Positions 41,461-54,500 of a DNA stretch of 64,000 nt are shown one piece after another (positions within the stretch are counted from its first letter, which is position 1; each line of letters starts with the position of its first letter). The notes below the pieces were generated by a model. The model was not told the origin of the DNA. It made no database searches and saw nothing but the letters and a program-made list of their open reading frames with translations. The stretch is taken from assembly GCF_010389155.1 (NCBI RefSeq), contig NC_057762.1, forward strand, positions 6,745,513 through 6,809,512, in the 5' to 3' direction. Source of the DNA: Erigeron canadensis (Eukaryota; Streptophyta; Magnoliopsida; Asterales; Asteraceae). Made by a program: the position numbers and the translations under genes.

Positions 41461-44400
41461 ATGACGAATCTCATAAACAGTTTTTACAGGATGGTGTTTC
41501 CTTTGCATAGTGATGATACTACTAGCCTGGATTATTGGATGAACTGGAAATTCGTACTATGTATAATATGGGTTTTTAGTCCCGTAGTTATAGCAATAAT
41601 TTTGATTTGGAGATATGAAGTTACACATGATTTAAAAACGTACAAAGAGGAAACATGGTTAGAAAGGGATTGGTCGTTGTATGATCGTGAAGCATGGATG
41701 CCATGTGTCAAGGAGATTCACCCTGCTTGGTTACTGGTTTTCCGGATCGTTGCATTTTGTGTACTTTTTACTGCTTGTACCGCAGATGTAGCTCAACAGG
41801 GGACTGATTTATTTTACTACTATACTCAGTAAGTCATTATGCTTTTTGTTTTAACAAGTGTATAAGCACATTAGAGTTGGCACTTTACAGTGCATGTACC
41901 TATTGATGGGCTAATTTGGGTTATGGTTTATCTCTAACTATACAAGTGTGTGAAGTCAAAAACTTAGCCAAGAAAAAGTGGTCGAAAGAGTTGTAAGTTG
42001 TCCGAAGTGTAATCATAATGCTTATGGCCTCTTAAGTAGTTTCATGTTGACAATTTGGATTATTATCATAATATCTTAGCTTTAGTAATATTATTCTTAG
42101 GCATAACAACTTATAAGGAATGGAAGAAATAATAAAGCTTGTGGGTTAACCTAAACCCGTTATGACATGTAATCCAACCAGCATAACTGGTCCATTTGCA
42201 AAGTATAATTATGGATGGGTGGTTGATAATATGCATGTTCATACTGCAAGTTAGTAATTTTGCTCCTATTTTTGTTTTATAGGTGGACGTTCACATTGGT
42301 TATAATCTATTTTGCGGTATGTCTTTTTTTTCCTTCAAGTTTTTGTGTCAGTCAAAAATGCTGTACTTCTGTAGTTATATCATATGAGATGATTTGCATT
42401 TTGTCAAGCTCATAAGCCTTGCCATGAATTTTAACTTATTTGTTCTTACAAATGTTTTCAAGTTCTTTTGCAGTTTGGATCGTTGCTCTCAGCCTATGGA
42501 TTGTTTCGGCAGCACAAGAAAGTTACTGTCAGTAGGTTAGATATAGATTCACAACAAGCAATTTATGCGCCACTCAACCATGAAGATTTGGAGAATGCAT
42601 CAAGTCAACATGGACAAAATTGTTTTTTGCAAAGTGCTGCTTCTTGGGGATATGTATTTCAAATACTTTTTCAGGTATATCAAACATATGGAAGTTTGAT
42701 AATCTTTAAACAGAACAAAATGCATCTCCATTTGTTTCTGTTTGTTTTAATGGTTTTTCTGAGGGTTCATAACTAAGTAGTCAAGGACATAAATTTCGGT
42801 GTTTCGGTCACGGACTGGTATACGAAATATCGTTTTTTTCGGTGATATTTCGGTGGTATTTCGGGAATTCTAATATTATATATATATATATTTATATATA
42901 TACATAAATAAGAGTAAAAGAAAAAACCTGGAAGTGCTGAAACAGAATTCACTGAAATTTCGGAAATTTCGGTGGTATTTCGTCAAATTTCGGTCAAAAC
43001 CACCGAAAATTTCGGAAACGATATCTAAACCGAAATTCAATACCGAAATTATGTCCCACCACCGAAAACCAAAATTTCACCGAAATTGATAACATAGGTT
43101 CATAAATAAGTCCTGCCTTGTTTTGTTATTTTTGTTAACGAGAAATTTACAAATATAACATGTTTAATGTGTAATCTACATACCGTGATAATGTTGTTTC
43201 TGAAAATTTAATTGCTTGTTGTATGCAGATGGTTGCTGGGGCATCAATGCTAACAGATTCTGTTTATTGGCTTGTGATGGTCCCATTTCTTACCATCAAT
43301 GAATATCCAATGAGTTTTGTGAGCACTTGCATTCTCTGATCATTAACTGTTTACGTTCTCAGTTCATTTCGTAACTCATTTTTTATTTCTAGTATGGTTT
43401 TTAAAAGATGTATATACTGGATTTTATAATAGTGTTTTGCAACTATTTTTTTAGAAATGAAACACGGTTCTATCCTTTTAAATTTTCTTATATATGTTTT
43501 TCTGTTTTTCATTCTTATGCCAGCTGACAGTTCTTGCACATACGCTTAATCTTGTTTTTCTTCTTGGTGAAACAGCCTTGAATAGCTTGGTAATTTTCCC
43601 AACCATTTATATGTTTTCTTTCTTTCTTCTTTAGTTTGTTCTAGATTGTAATATTTCATCTTTTGAAACCTTGTTTCAGCGATTCCCATGGTTCAGAATT
43701 TCATACTTCATCTTTCTTACGGCCTTATATGTGATCTTTAACTGGGCCGTACATGCCACTGTCGAAACTTGGTATATTTTCTCTTTCATCTAGTGCCAGT
43801 GTCCACACAATTTTGTCTTATGAGTTATGATCGTCTTATATCATACTTCTCTTTTCCAGGTGGCCGTACCCCTTTCTTGACTTATCCATGAAATTGTCTC
43901 CATTATGGTGAGTACTCTCAAACATACAAATAATAGCAGGGTGATTAAAATAATGCCATTATGTTATGCAGATGATTTTTTAAAATGCCTAGAGGTGAAT
44001 CATTTATACAATCTCCTCATGATCCAATGCCGTTCTCTGTTTCAAACCTTTTGTATGTCTCATTTTATAGTTTGAAATGTTATCTGGTCTAAAAGATCAG
44101 GACTTACTTTTTTGATCAGGGCTAATGAAATCTACAACATTTTCGTTTTTGGGAAAGTTTTCATATTAATAGCACAGTTTGCCTGTTATAATCATTACAA
44201 GTAGAACATAAGTACCGTTTGGTCAATAAGATAACCCTACTTTGTGATTAGTCAACTAACTTTCTTAAAGATGTCTCGAGTCAAATATTACCTTGATTGT
44301 GCCCTCTCCAAAGGCGTAAAAATGTTCTTTTGGGTTGAGTATTCCATGAGAACACAACATTCCCTCCAGGTAACGGTAAATCTATATCTACTTTTTTGCC

Positions 44401-44735
44401 GTAGTAGTCTAAAAGGATGAACAATGCTGATATCGTTTGTTTTGATAAATTCCTTTCCAGCTTTGTCATTTTAGGGTATCTATTAAAACTCAACGACATA
44501 TAATTTCATGAACTGACAGAGTATATTCTTATCTTTATGTTAAGATATTTCTACTCATCGTTTCTTTCATTTGCAGGTTGTTAAGATATTTCTACTCATC
44601 GTTTCTTTCATTTGCAGGTACCTAATTGTTGCATTATTGCATCTCCCATGCTATTATATCTATGCACTCATTGTGGAAATGAAGTATCGCATATTGGCTA
44701 AATGGTTTCCTGAGTCATATCAATGTCTCAGATAA
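41461..44735 (+). CDS. Plant multi-pass membrane protein (At1g10660/rolling-stone-like)
   Basis: Eight exons join in frame to 338 residues: 41461-41828, 42283-42316, 42474-42674, 43229-43318, 43524-43589, 43680-43771, 43860-43907, 44618-44735. All borders are GT-AG. The product has about six to seven hydrophobic segments: WKFVLCIIWVFSPVVIAIILIW; WLLVFRIVAFCVLF; FTLVIIYFAFGSLLSAYG; SVYWLVMVPFL; LTVLAHTLNLVFLLG; FRISYFIFLTALYVIFNW; YLIVALLHLPCYYIYALIV. The motifs WMPCVKEIHPAWLL and FYYYTQWTFTL resemble the uncharacterised plant family that includes At1g10660, related to animal rolling stone. Molecular function is unknown. The last intron ends in a duplicated acceptor, and intron 3 holds a TTTCGG-rich insertion. 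Confidence 0.85.
42773..43096. mobile_element. TTTCGG-rich insertion in intron 3 of membrane protein gene
   Basis: About 14 copies of TTTCGG or its complement lie in 280 bases, the first half mainly in one orientation and the last part mainly inverted. The exact 9-base repeat GGTTCATAA flanks it (42764-42772 and 43097-43105), suggesting a target duplication of Mutator type. The ends share only a short inverted ATAAATTTCGGTG-like match. Confidence 0.5.
44540..44619 (+). repeat. Duplicated 3' splice acceptor before the last exon
   Basis: 39 bases containing the polypyrimidine tract and TTTGCAG|GT occur at 44540-44578 and again at 44581-44619 (period 41). This gives two equal acceptors, with exon starts at 44577 or 44618. 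Only the second keeps the reading frame. The first adds 41 bases and reaches a TAA within 17 codons. Confidence 0.9.
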
Positions 44736-45533
44736 TATATTTCCGACAAGATTTCACTTGTTCAGCTGTAGCACCCGAACCAGAATGGTTGTTGATGTTG
44801 GTACAATATGCTTAGACGCAAGAGAATACATAGCAAAAAAGTGTTCATACGTGCTGCACATCCTTTTGAAGTGCGGGTTCCTTCCTCATTAATACATTCA
44901 TTCTTGCTCGGATCAAAATGTGATAGAGCATATATTGTGACATTGATTGAATGATATCAAAGTTGGGGATTCTTTACAATTTTTATTGTAATTTATTGAA
45001 AATAAATGACAATGCACATTATTATACAAATATTTGGTTCGATTTTTTCAATCAAATGAAACCGTTTGCATAGGAACCGACCTCGTTGAGCTCCATTTAA
45101 CAATTTTAAGATAAGCTTCGACTTGATTTGGCCGTATCTCGACAAGTCCTCTTGATGTACTCTAAGCTCACACTTGTTATTGGGTAGAAGATGAGGAGGG
45201 ATAGAAAAAGGGGAAGGAGTCACGAAGCAATACACCGTCCCTAAAGAAAATAAGAATAATACTCGTAACAAACTAACAAAGTACAAATAAATAAAAACAA
45301 AAAAATCATAGAAAAAAAATTCAGGCAGTGTCATAGTTGTTCAGTTAGTAACCTAGCAGATATGGTCGTGATTCATCTCATATTTGATAACATTTGTAAA
45401 TTATCTAATAACATTTGATGAGTAATGGTTGGCAGTTGAAATAGCATTAATGCTCAAAAGACTAACAATATAGTGCAAAAGACTTAAATTTTGTTGGTAC
45501 ATAATAATTCAGTTTCATAAAACACTTGCAGTA
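44736..45533. other. Intergenic: 3' end of membrane protein gene and 5' region of PAT1
   Basis: No further gene. The minus-strand frame at 44993-45334 has no domain. An aataaa-type poly-A signal lies near 45000. The PAT1 promoter must lie in the right half; no clear TATA box was chosen. Confidence 0.45.
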
Positions 45534-48500
45534 ATGGCATTTCTGTTTCCTTGCACTTCAATTTTTCACCACCCTAATACCATTTGCAAATTACTGCCTC
45601 GGATCCAAAGCGCATCATCTCGTCCATGGAAGAATTTGAACGTTTTAGCTACCAACCCTCGGTTATATTGCTCACAGTCAGATTTGTCTGTATCTTTTCC
45701 AAAGGAGGTTGGTACTCCTTTGAATGTAATAGCTTTATATGTGTTGTATTTGTACGAATCCAAGTGATGCAGCGTTAAATCTAAGAGAATAGTGACAAAA
45801 GGGTACTCTTTCAACTTACAATACCATGTCGCGTATTTTGTTATTTTTGTCGTTGCAGTTGATGGAGAAGTTGTTGGATTGTGAGGATTTAAGTGAAAAG
45901 GAGGCTGAAACATCCTTAGAGTTGTTACTGGAAGATGGTAGTCAAGCTATGATCAGTGCTTTCCTTGTACTGCTTAGAGCCAAAGGAGAAACTTTTGAAG
46001 AGGTAATCTCAAGCTGGTTTCTGATATGACTTATAGTAATCATGTATCTAAAATTCTATATAGCAAAAAGCCAAAAACTTAGAGGAAAAAAAAAATCGAT
46101 AAAAAAGTCTAACGTTCAGTGTTATCTTCACTAATCACTATTTTGGAGTTAATTATCTTATTTTGTTAACAGCAAGTCATACTTGTTGGGTTATATAACA
46201 ATTTATCAAATCAAATCACAAAGTACGCGGCGGAAGATAGATCTATGTAGTTAATTGGTTAACCAAGAAAGAAAGCATGTACCTTTAATTGGAGATGAAA
46301 AGTAAGAAACTTTATGAGGATTTGAAGTAAATCCCTCTACGTTTGCACACACGACACAAGGATGTATGTATGCTAGTACTTGATCACGAACCGACAACGA
46401 TTGACTTCTCCTTTTACTTGCTTTGATCGAATCACCAAGAACCCTAAAAGAGGGTTGAGAATTTTTGGCCACTAGGACCGAAAAAGAGAGAGAGGGAGAG
46501 AGATTTAGGGTTTTGAGAAACCTTTAGAATTGTGTGTTAAAAAACAATTAGGTTAAACCTCTATTTATAGGATTAGGTAACTTGTTTACAAAGTTTAGAG
46601 TTTTCAAAACCCTTCCTTCTCCTTTCTTGTGGCCGTCCCCCCTTAGAACATTCTAGATGGCTTCCTAATTGTTCTCTTAATTACAATTATCTCCTCCGAT
46701 AAGTCCGTCAGTTAAGTACCGTTAACTATTAACATTTTAACGGACGACCGTTAGTTTTTCGTGATCTAACTAATTAATAAATTACATTAATATATTAATT
46801 AATTACAGTTACATTCGTGTCGAGACGTATAACCCCGTAGGCTTAAATCATTTCTGGACATACGTTCATTTTACGTGATCTACACTAACAGCTCCCACTT
46901 GAGCTCGTAATAAATGAAAGTAATAACATTGGTTAGCGTCTAGCAACACGCCAATGCTCCCAGAAATATTTAAGTATAGTTTCTTAAAGTATATTTAAAT
47001 GGTTAAGGCATTTATTTATCCCTTTGTTCAGATACCTTGTTAAATATCAATATGGATCAAGGTCATTTCCTTATTTAACGATTCTGTTTCTCATTCTATA
47101 ACTAATTAATGATTACCAAATATAATCGAGAACAATCTGGATTTATTTGGGCACGGACATGCAAACATCTTAATTAGTCTAATGAGGGCGCCAAATGGTA
47201 TCATACTTCAACTTTCAAGTTGAAGGAACAAATCCTATATTGACTACACGTGTCAGTCATCATATTTCACCACACTTACTGAAAATAGCCCTTTATGTAC
47301 TCCCTTATTCAGGAGAGTTAGAACTATATCAAGTAAGTGCAATTCATACATGATGACCTGCTTGTATCTCAAGTCTAAGGGTAGATAAAGTAACCATTTA
47401 CGAATTTCACTTAATGACGTCGATCCATAAAGTGATAATTCGTTAGTGGGGTAGTCCGATATGCATCAACTATGGATATCATGTGAGTTTGGTGGGACCA
47501 TCTATTATATATTCCAAAAATATAACCAATCACTCAGATTTGTCTTAGTTTAATTATATTCCCATATAATTAATCGACAATTGACAATTTAGAATATTTA
47601 ATAGAATATTCAAGGATTAAACATGCAAATATAGGACACAATTTAATATTAAATGAAATCAAACATATCAAGTACTTTATTTCATTATGGAAAATATAAA
47701 TTGTTTAACATCCCTTATCCAAATACTGAAACAACAGATTTACATGAGATAACTAGCTAACTTAAGTCCTATGCCCTCGGCATGCCTTTCAAGCTTGGGC
47801 CTTGACAAAACTTTTGTGAAAGGATCAGCTAAGTTAAAATCTGTGTGAACTTTGAGTAATTTGATCTCCCCTAGTTCGATCTGCTTACGAACATAGTGAT
47901 ATTGTCTAGTATAATGTCTGGCACCTTTCTGAACTCCGGGTTCGTTGGCAATGATTAATGCACCAGTATTATCACAGTACATATCAGTGGGTAAGTCATT
48001 TGAGGGGATCACGTAAAGCCCGCTAATGAACTTCCTTATCCAGACTGCTTCCATTGCGGCTTCTGAGGCGACAATGTACTCAGACTCTGTTGCAGACATA
48101 GCAACTGTGGTTTTCTTCTTGCTTTTCTAGTCCAAAGCACCTCCGTTAAGAATGAAGACGAATCCTGATTGAGACTTTGTATCATCTTTATCAGTTTAAA
48201 ATCCAGCATCACAGTATCCGGTCACTTTGAGCTCTAAGTCTGGATTTCCTCCATACACCAAAAACATATCTTTAGTAGCTCGTAGGTACTCAGAATGTTT
48301 TTAACAGCAGTCTAGTGACTTTCACCGGGATTTCGTTGATATCGGCTAACAATGTTTTGCGCGAACGCCACATCGGGTCTAGTGCATCTAACCGCATACA
48401 TAATAGATCCCACAGCCGAAGCATAAGGGACTCTACGCATACGCTCCACCTTATTAGGTGTAGTAGCACCCTGTTTGACAGATAAACTAAGTCCTTCTTG

Positions 48501-51500
48501 CATAGGTATAAACCCATGCTTAGAATTCTCCATCTTGAATCGCTTCAAGACCTTATCAATATAAGCACTTTGACTTAGTCCAACTAATCGCTTTGATCTA
48601 TCTCGGTAGATCTTGATTCCAAGAATCAATGCTGCTTTTCCTAAATCTTTCATGGCAAAACACTTTCCATGATGGGATTTAACATCTTGCAACATTGGAA
48701 TGTGTTTTCCTATGATCAATATGTCATCAACATACAAGACAAGGAAAGTAACATTACTCCCACTAGCTTTGCGATATACACATGGCTCATCGGGATTTTG
48801 AACGAAACCAAACTTTTTCATTTCTTCATCAAACCGCTTATTCCAACTTCTTGATGCTTGCTTTAGTCCATAAATGGACCTTTGAAGTTTGCATACTTTG
48901 TTGGGATGTTTTGGATCAATAAAACCTTCAGGTTGATCCATATAGACTTCTTCATCCAAGTAACCGTTTAAGAAGGCAGTCTTAACATCTGTTTGTCATA
49001 TCTCAAAGTCATAGTACGCAACTATGGCTAAGAGAATCCTAATAGCTCTAATGTCCGCAACTAGAGAAAAGGTGTCATCATAGTCAACACCGAAATGTTG
49101 AGTATAACCTTTCGCCACGAGACGAGCTTTATAGGTGTTTATATTTCCATCCATGTCCGTCTTCTTCTTGAAGATCCACTTACACCCAACAGTTTGAGCA
49201 TTTTGTGGAAGATTAACCAAGCTCCAGACTTAATTGTCTTTCATGGATTTCATTTCCACCTTCGTAGCTTCAAGCCATTTGTCAGATTCCGGATCTGATA
49301 ATGCAGCTTTGAAATTCGGAGGCTCATCGAGATCTCCTAAAACGTCTTCTTCTACCATCTGACATAATCTGTCAGTAGGACGTCTTGTCCTTTCGGACCT
49401 ATGAAGTGGAATCGCTTCATTATCATCAACCTGAGGTTCATCACTTGAACATTCCCCCCCCCCCCCCCACACCCCAAGTTGGTGATTGCTAGGAGTTTCA
49501 GTAGGTGACACATCTTCCTCTTGAGTCTCATCAAGTTCTACAACCCTCCCACTGTTCTCTTGAGCTAATTTCTTTTCAAAGAATTCAGCATATCGAGCAA
49601 CGCGAACAGTGTTTTTGACGGGATCATAGAAGTCGTAACCCATCGTTTCCTTAGGGTATCCGACAAAGATGCACTTAGTAGTTCTAGGTTCAAGTTTGTC
49701 AGGCGTATCGCGTTTCACAAGTGCCTCACATCCCCAGACTCTTAAGTAAGACAAATTGGGGACATCTCCATGCCATAATTCATATGGCGTCTTGTCAACC
49801 TTCTTGGTTAGAACCATATTGAGAATGCGTACAGCAGTCTCTAGAGCATAATCCCAAAATGAAAATGGGAGAGTCTTAAGGGTCATCATTGATCTCACCA
49901 TGTCTAGCAAGGTTCAATTTCTCCTTTCAGACACTCCATTATGCTGAGGAGTGTATGGAGGAGTAAGTTGTTGGACAATTCCACACGCTTTCAGATAATC
50001 CTTAAACTCTTGGCTTAAGTATGCAACACCTCGATCCGAACGAAGAATCTTGATGGTTTTACCGAGTTGATTTTCTATTTCATTTTTGAACTCTTTGAAT
50101 GTTTCAAACACTTCATGTTTATGTTTAAGCAAGTAAACATAACCATAACGACTGAAATCATCCGTAAAAGTTATGAAGTAGCTAGCTCCTTTCCTTAACA
50201 CATGTCTAAATGGGCCGCAAACATCAGTATGAATGAGTCCAAGAAGATCTTTAGCCCTTTCTGGCGTATGCTTAAAAATTTTTCTTGTCATCTTGCCGGA
50301 AACACATGACTCGCATTTATCAAATGATTCATCATTTAATTTTAAGATCCCTTCACGTTGAAGTCTTTCAATGCGATTTTTGCCATTGTGTGCAAGACGA
50401 TAGTGCCAAAGATAAGTAGAGTCCAAGTCAGTCTTGGCTCTTTTGCTAACATTATACATTGAATTATTTGAATCACAACCACGCATATCAATTTTATAAA
50501 TGCCATCATAAGCAATAGCATCAAAATAATGAACATTATTTTTAGACACTGAAATACCAATATCATTAAAAACATTAATGAATCCGTTGTCTTTCAACAA
50601 AGAAACTGAAACGACACCTCTAGTAATAGATGGTGCATAATGACAATTGTCTAGAACAATAATTAAACCGGAAGAAAGAACTAAATGATATTCTCCAATA
50701 GCTTCAACAGGTGCTGGTAGACCATTGCCTACGACCAACTGCAAAGCTCCGGGCTTCAGCTTCCTCCTTTTCCTAAGTGCCTGTAATTCATTACAAATAT
50801 GAGTTCCACAGCCAGTGTCATAAACCCATTGCAACCTAGAGGGAGGGTGAATAGGTTGTACCCGATTTTTAATTTGGTTAACAAAACTTTTTGATTAATA
50901 ATCAATCTTGACTTACTAGTTACAAAACTTGCATGATTTGAACAACAAAGAAGTTAACACTTGTAGCAATAATAACCAATTGAATCCTTGAGAAGCAAAT
51001 ATGATAACAAGATAATGAACAATAATAAGAAGATAAGGGTAAGAAAGTATATCACCACATGAACACCACGATATATAGTGGTTGGGGTCGGATGTTAACT
51101 AATCCGCCTTAATCCACTCCTCGATTCACAATCGAGATTTTGTAGCACTATCTTTCTCCAAAACCGGTGGAGAGTCCGCAATACAATCTTGACACTTCAA
51201 TACGAACCAACAACTCCTAATCTCTAGGAATACCAAGTCTTGACACTTCAAGACACACCAATGATTCCTAACCACTAGGAGATCTTCAATTCTTGACACT
51301 TCAAGAATTTTCCCAACTCTAACCACTAGAGTTTAATTTACACCCAAATGATCTTGACACTTCAAGATACAAAGTTGCCTAACCACTAGGAAAACACAAG
51401 CTATTGACACTTCAAGAGAATACACAACAATCACACTCACTAGTGTAATTGAATACCCAATTTGTAGGCTCTCAATATTACACAAATATTATCATCACTA

Positions 51501-54500
51501 CAAATTTGACACTCTTGCTAATAATCAATGATATGAGATTGGAAATGTATGTATGAGTTTTTCCAGGAGTTGTAGATGCAAGAGGTGAGGTGCAAATAAG
51601 CCCAAGTCTTCATTTTATAGTCAAAGAATGCTTTATGACCGTTTGACCCGGACGACTCTTAACTGAGGTCGTCCTCCATGGCACAAGAGTCGTGCTTCAA
51701 ACAAGAGTCGTGCTATACCTAGAGATCTACAAAAAGCCTTGATTTCCTCCCATGCACTCTCCACTACAACAATAACTTATCTAAACCAATATTACCTTCT
51801 AAATACAAAGAGAGAAAGAGTGGAAGATGCTTACCAATTGAGGATGGATGGGGATTGAGAAAATCACAAGATGTGTTATGGAAATGAAACAAAATCCCAC
51901 TAACTTCAAATACAAATCAGATATATATAAGTTCTTGACCAATTTTGACCATTCCAACAATCTTGACTTTTATTGACCTTCAACACTTAGAAAAAATTTG
52001 GCCTCCAAATTTTGGTGAAAAATCAAAGTGTTTAGATTTGTAATTTGACACTTGCAAACACCTTAGGATGATAAAATGAGACTTAGTATCAAGTATCAAG
52101 TCATGAACATAAGTAACGAACGCTCGGTAAATGTCTTCGATTTGGACAGTGAGAGGACGGCCTCTGATCCTGCAAGAGCCGTCCTCTGGAGCCGTGCTCT
52201 GAACAAGAGCCGTGCTCCATGATGCTTAGAAAATATTTCGACCTCAAATTTGATGAAAAACGAAAGTTGTTATTTTTGAGATTTGTCAAATCCAAACATC
52301 TTAGAACATCAATATATGGTTATAGAACAAGTTTGGAGCCACGGAAGTATGCAACGAAGGCTCGGTGAAAAACTAACATTAGGACAGAAGGAGCACGGCT
52401 CTTACAGGACATGAGGTCGTCCTCTGGAGCCGTGCTCTGAAGTGAGGCCGTGCCAGGGTTTTTCGATGAAGTACTACACAAAACTCAAACTTGACGTTTT
52501 CAACGTTTTAGGTTCCTAATTAACGTATGTATGCCCAAATCATTATTAATACCATTTTACACATTCCATATAATATTATGGCACGCCACACAATGATCGA
52601 CGCTATAGATAGTGCTACATTGTGTCTTTATTAATCGTTATTTAGAAGGATGTTGAAGCATGTAAGAATATACGTATGATCAATTATATATAACACTTAC
52701 TTTCATGTGGCATGTTCTCAATCATCATCAAAACTAAGGTGTGCATTATAAAAGTATTAAACCATGTAAGCACCAACACCCATGATTTGCGCTTAGTTAA
52801 GGAAAATAATTCAATAGTGAAGATACCTGAAGTACTAGCACTGCTAGCTTGCTTCTTCTTCACATTCAACTCGGCAAGACACTTAGGACAGTTCCTCTTC
52901 CAGTGCCCGACTTCATTACAATGATGACAGGACTGGTCTTTAGCCGGTGTACCCATTTTCGTTAGAGGCATTGCATTGCCCTTAGCGATTGGTTGTTTTC
53001 TTTTCTGGACTCTTCCCCCTTGGTTGCACGAACTTGGGGTGTTGGAAATTTCTTTGGAAGCATCTTTTCATACTCACTTATCATAGCATGAAGTTCAGCA
53101 ACGGTATTATTCGTGCTATATGATAGTTGCTCACAAAATCCTTAGAAAAAGACTTGAGGATTATCCTAATCATAATCAGGGGAGCATAAGCATGATTTAA
53201 CCTTTCCAATTCCTCAAAGTACATGTTCATTTTTAGTACATGAGGTCCAACCGGTGTTCCTTGCTCGTGTTGTAAGCAATGAATTGTTTTATGCAGTTCA
53301 TACAAATTCATTTCAGTTTGCTTTCCATACACGGTATTGGATGCACTTAACTCACTAGTTGCAACATCAATCCTCGGAACAACAGATCTCTCCTCATCAA
53401 GGACTTCATAGCTATTTAGAACCATTCTCGGCTTATGAATGAGATCATTGGAGTTTGGTCCAGAAAGATTTTTTCTTTCAAACTTTTGCCGAAAAACATT
53501 GGTGTTTGTGGAAGGATTCATTGCCATCTACAAAACAGATTAAGTTCAAAAATCAGTATTTTCGATAATTAATCCTTAAGAAATTAATTACCCAATGTTT
53601 ATAAAATAAACAATTAATTTCATTAAGGCTAGGATCCAATTGACATACAACCATTTCATTAGTTGATCTGCTAGAAATGATTGAACTCAAAAGGTAAGTG
53701 ACGATCAATAATTGCATTACATGTGCAACTCCTAGTAAGAATAGGACCTACAAAATGAAACTTGATTCATCAAGTGATTTGTAGTCATGTTTTGTCCCAT
53801 CTTTTGCCACGGGTCAATGTCTCACCGCTTAACTCGCTTTAAGTCGTCCAACCAAGAACACGCAAATTTGTCCACCACTGTGTACCAGTGAATGGGATTT
53901 GCCATGCAACTGCCATTTCACCACTGTGTACCAGTGAGTAAAACAACAGCCACATGTGTCCTTTACAAATTGGATAGCAAATGACTTAAGTTTATTGGGT
54001 CATACAATTTGATGTGTGATCAAAAAGTTATGTTTTGAAGATTCATGCATATCTTCTAAACATAATATGTTTATAAAACTCATTTTTATTACCTTTAAAT
54101 CCAAAAGAGCTCGGTAGCTCCATTTGAACTCACAAAGAAGCGCAAGGGCAAAGGTTTGCGATGAACGCAATTAAAAACCCGCCCTTTTAGAAGGCTAATG
54201 CACTCCGACTTATACCTCTCTTAGAGTTCGTTCAAATGGGTGAGCCAGTGTATCTTTTGATTTTAGGGCACCAATTTTATAAACAAAATCATTATTACGA
54301 TATAGTTTAGTCAAGTTTATCTTTTCCAAAACCAATTTTGCACAAAATTTTCATAAAAATTTCAAAATTAACTTACTAAATTTACAACATAATGATTAAG
54401 GTAAGTTACTAAATATACAACTTAACAATTAAGGTAACTTACTTAATTATTCAACTTAACAATTAAGGTAATCAACCTAATTTTGGTCACTATGGTATAA

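Noticed and set aside
44281..44499. 72-codon antisense frame in intron 7 of the membrane protein gene
   Set aside because: No domain; intronic AT-rich DNA.
51186..51430. CRISPR-like array
   Set aside because: Plant nuclear DNA, irregular spacing, partly conserved spacers, and location within an LTR.
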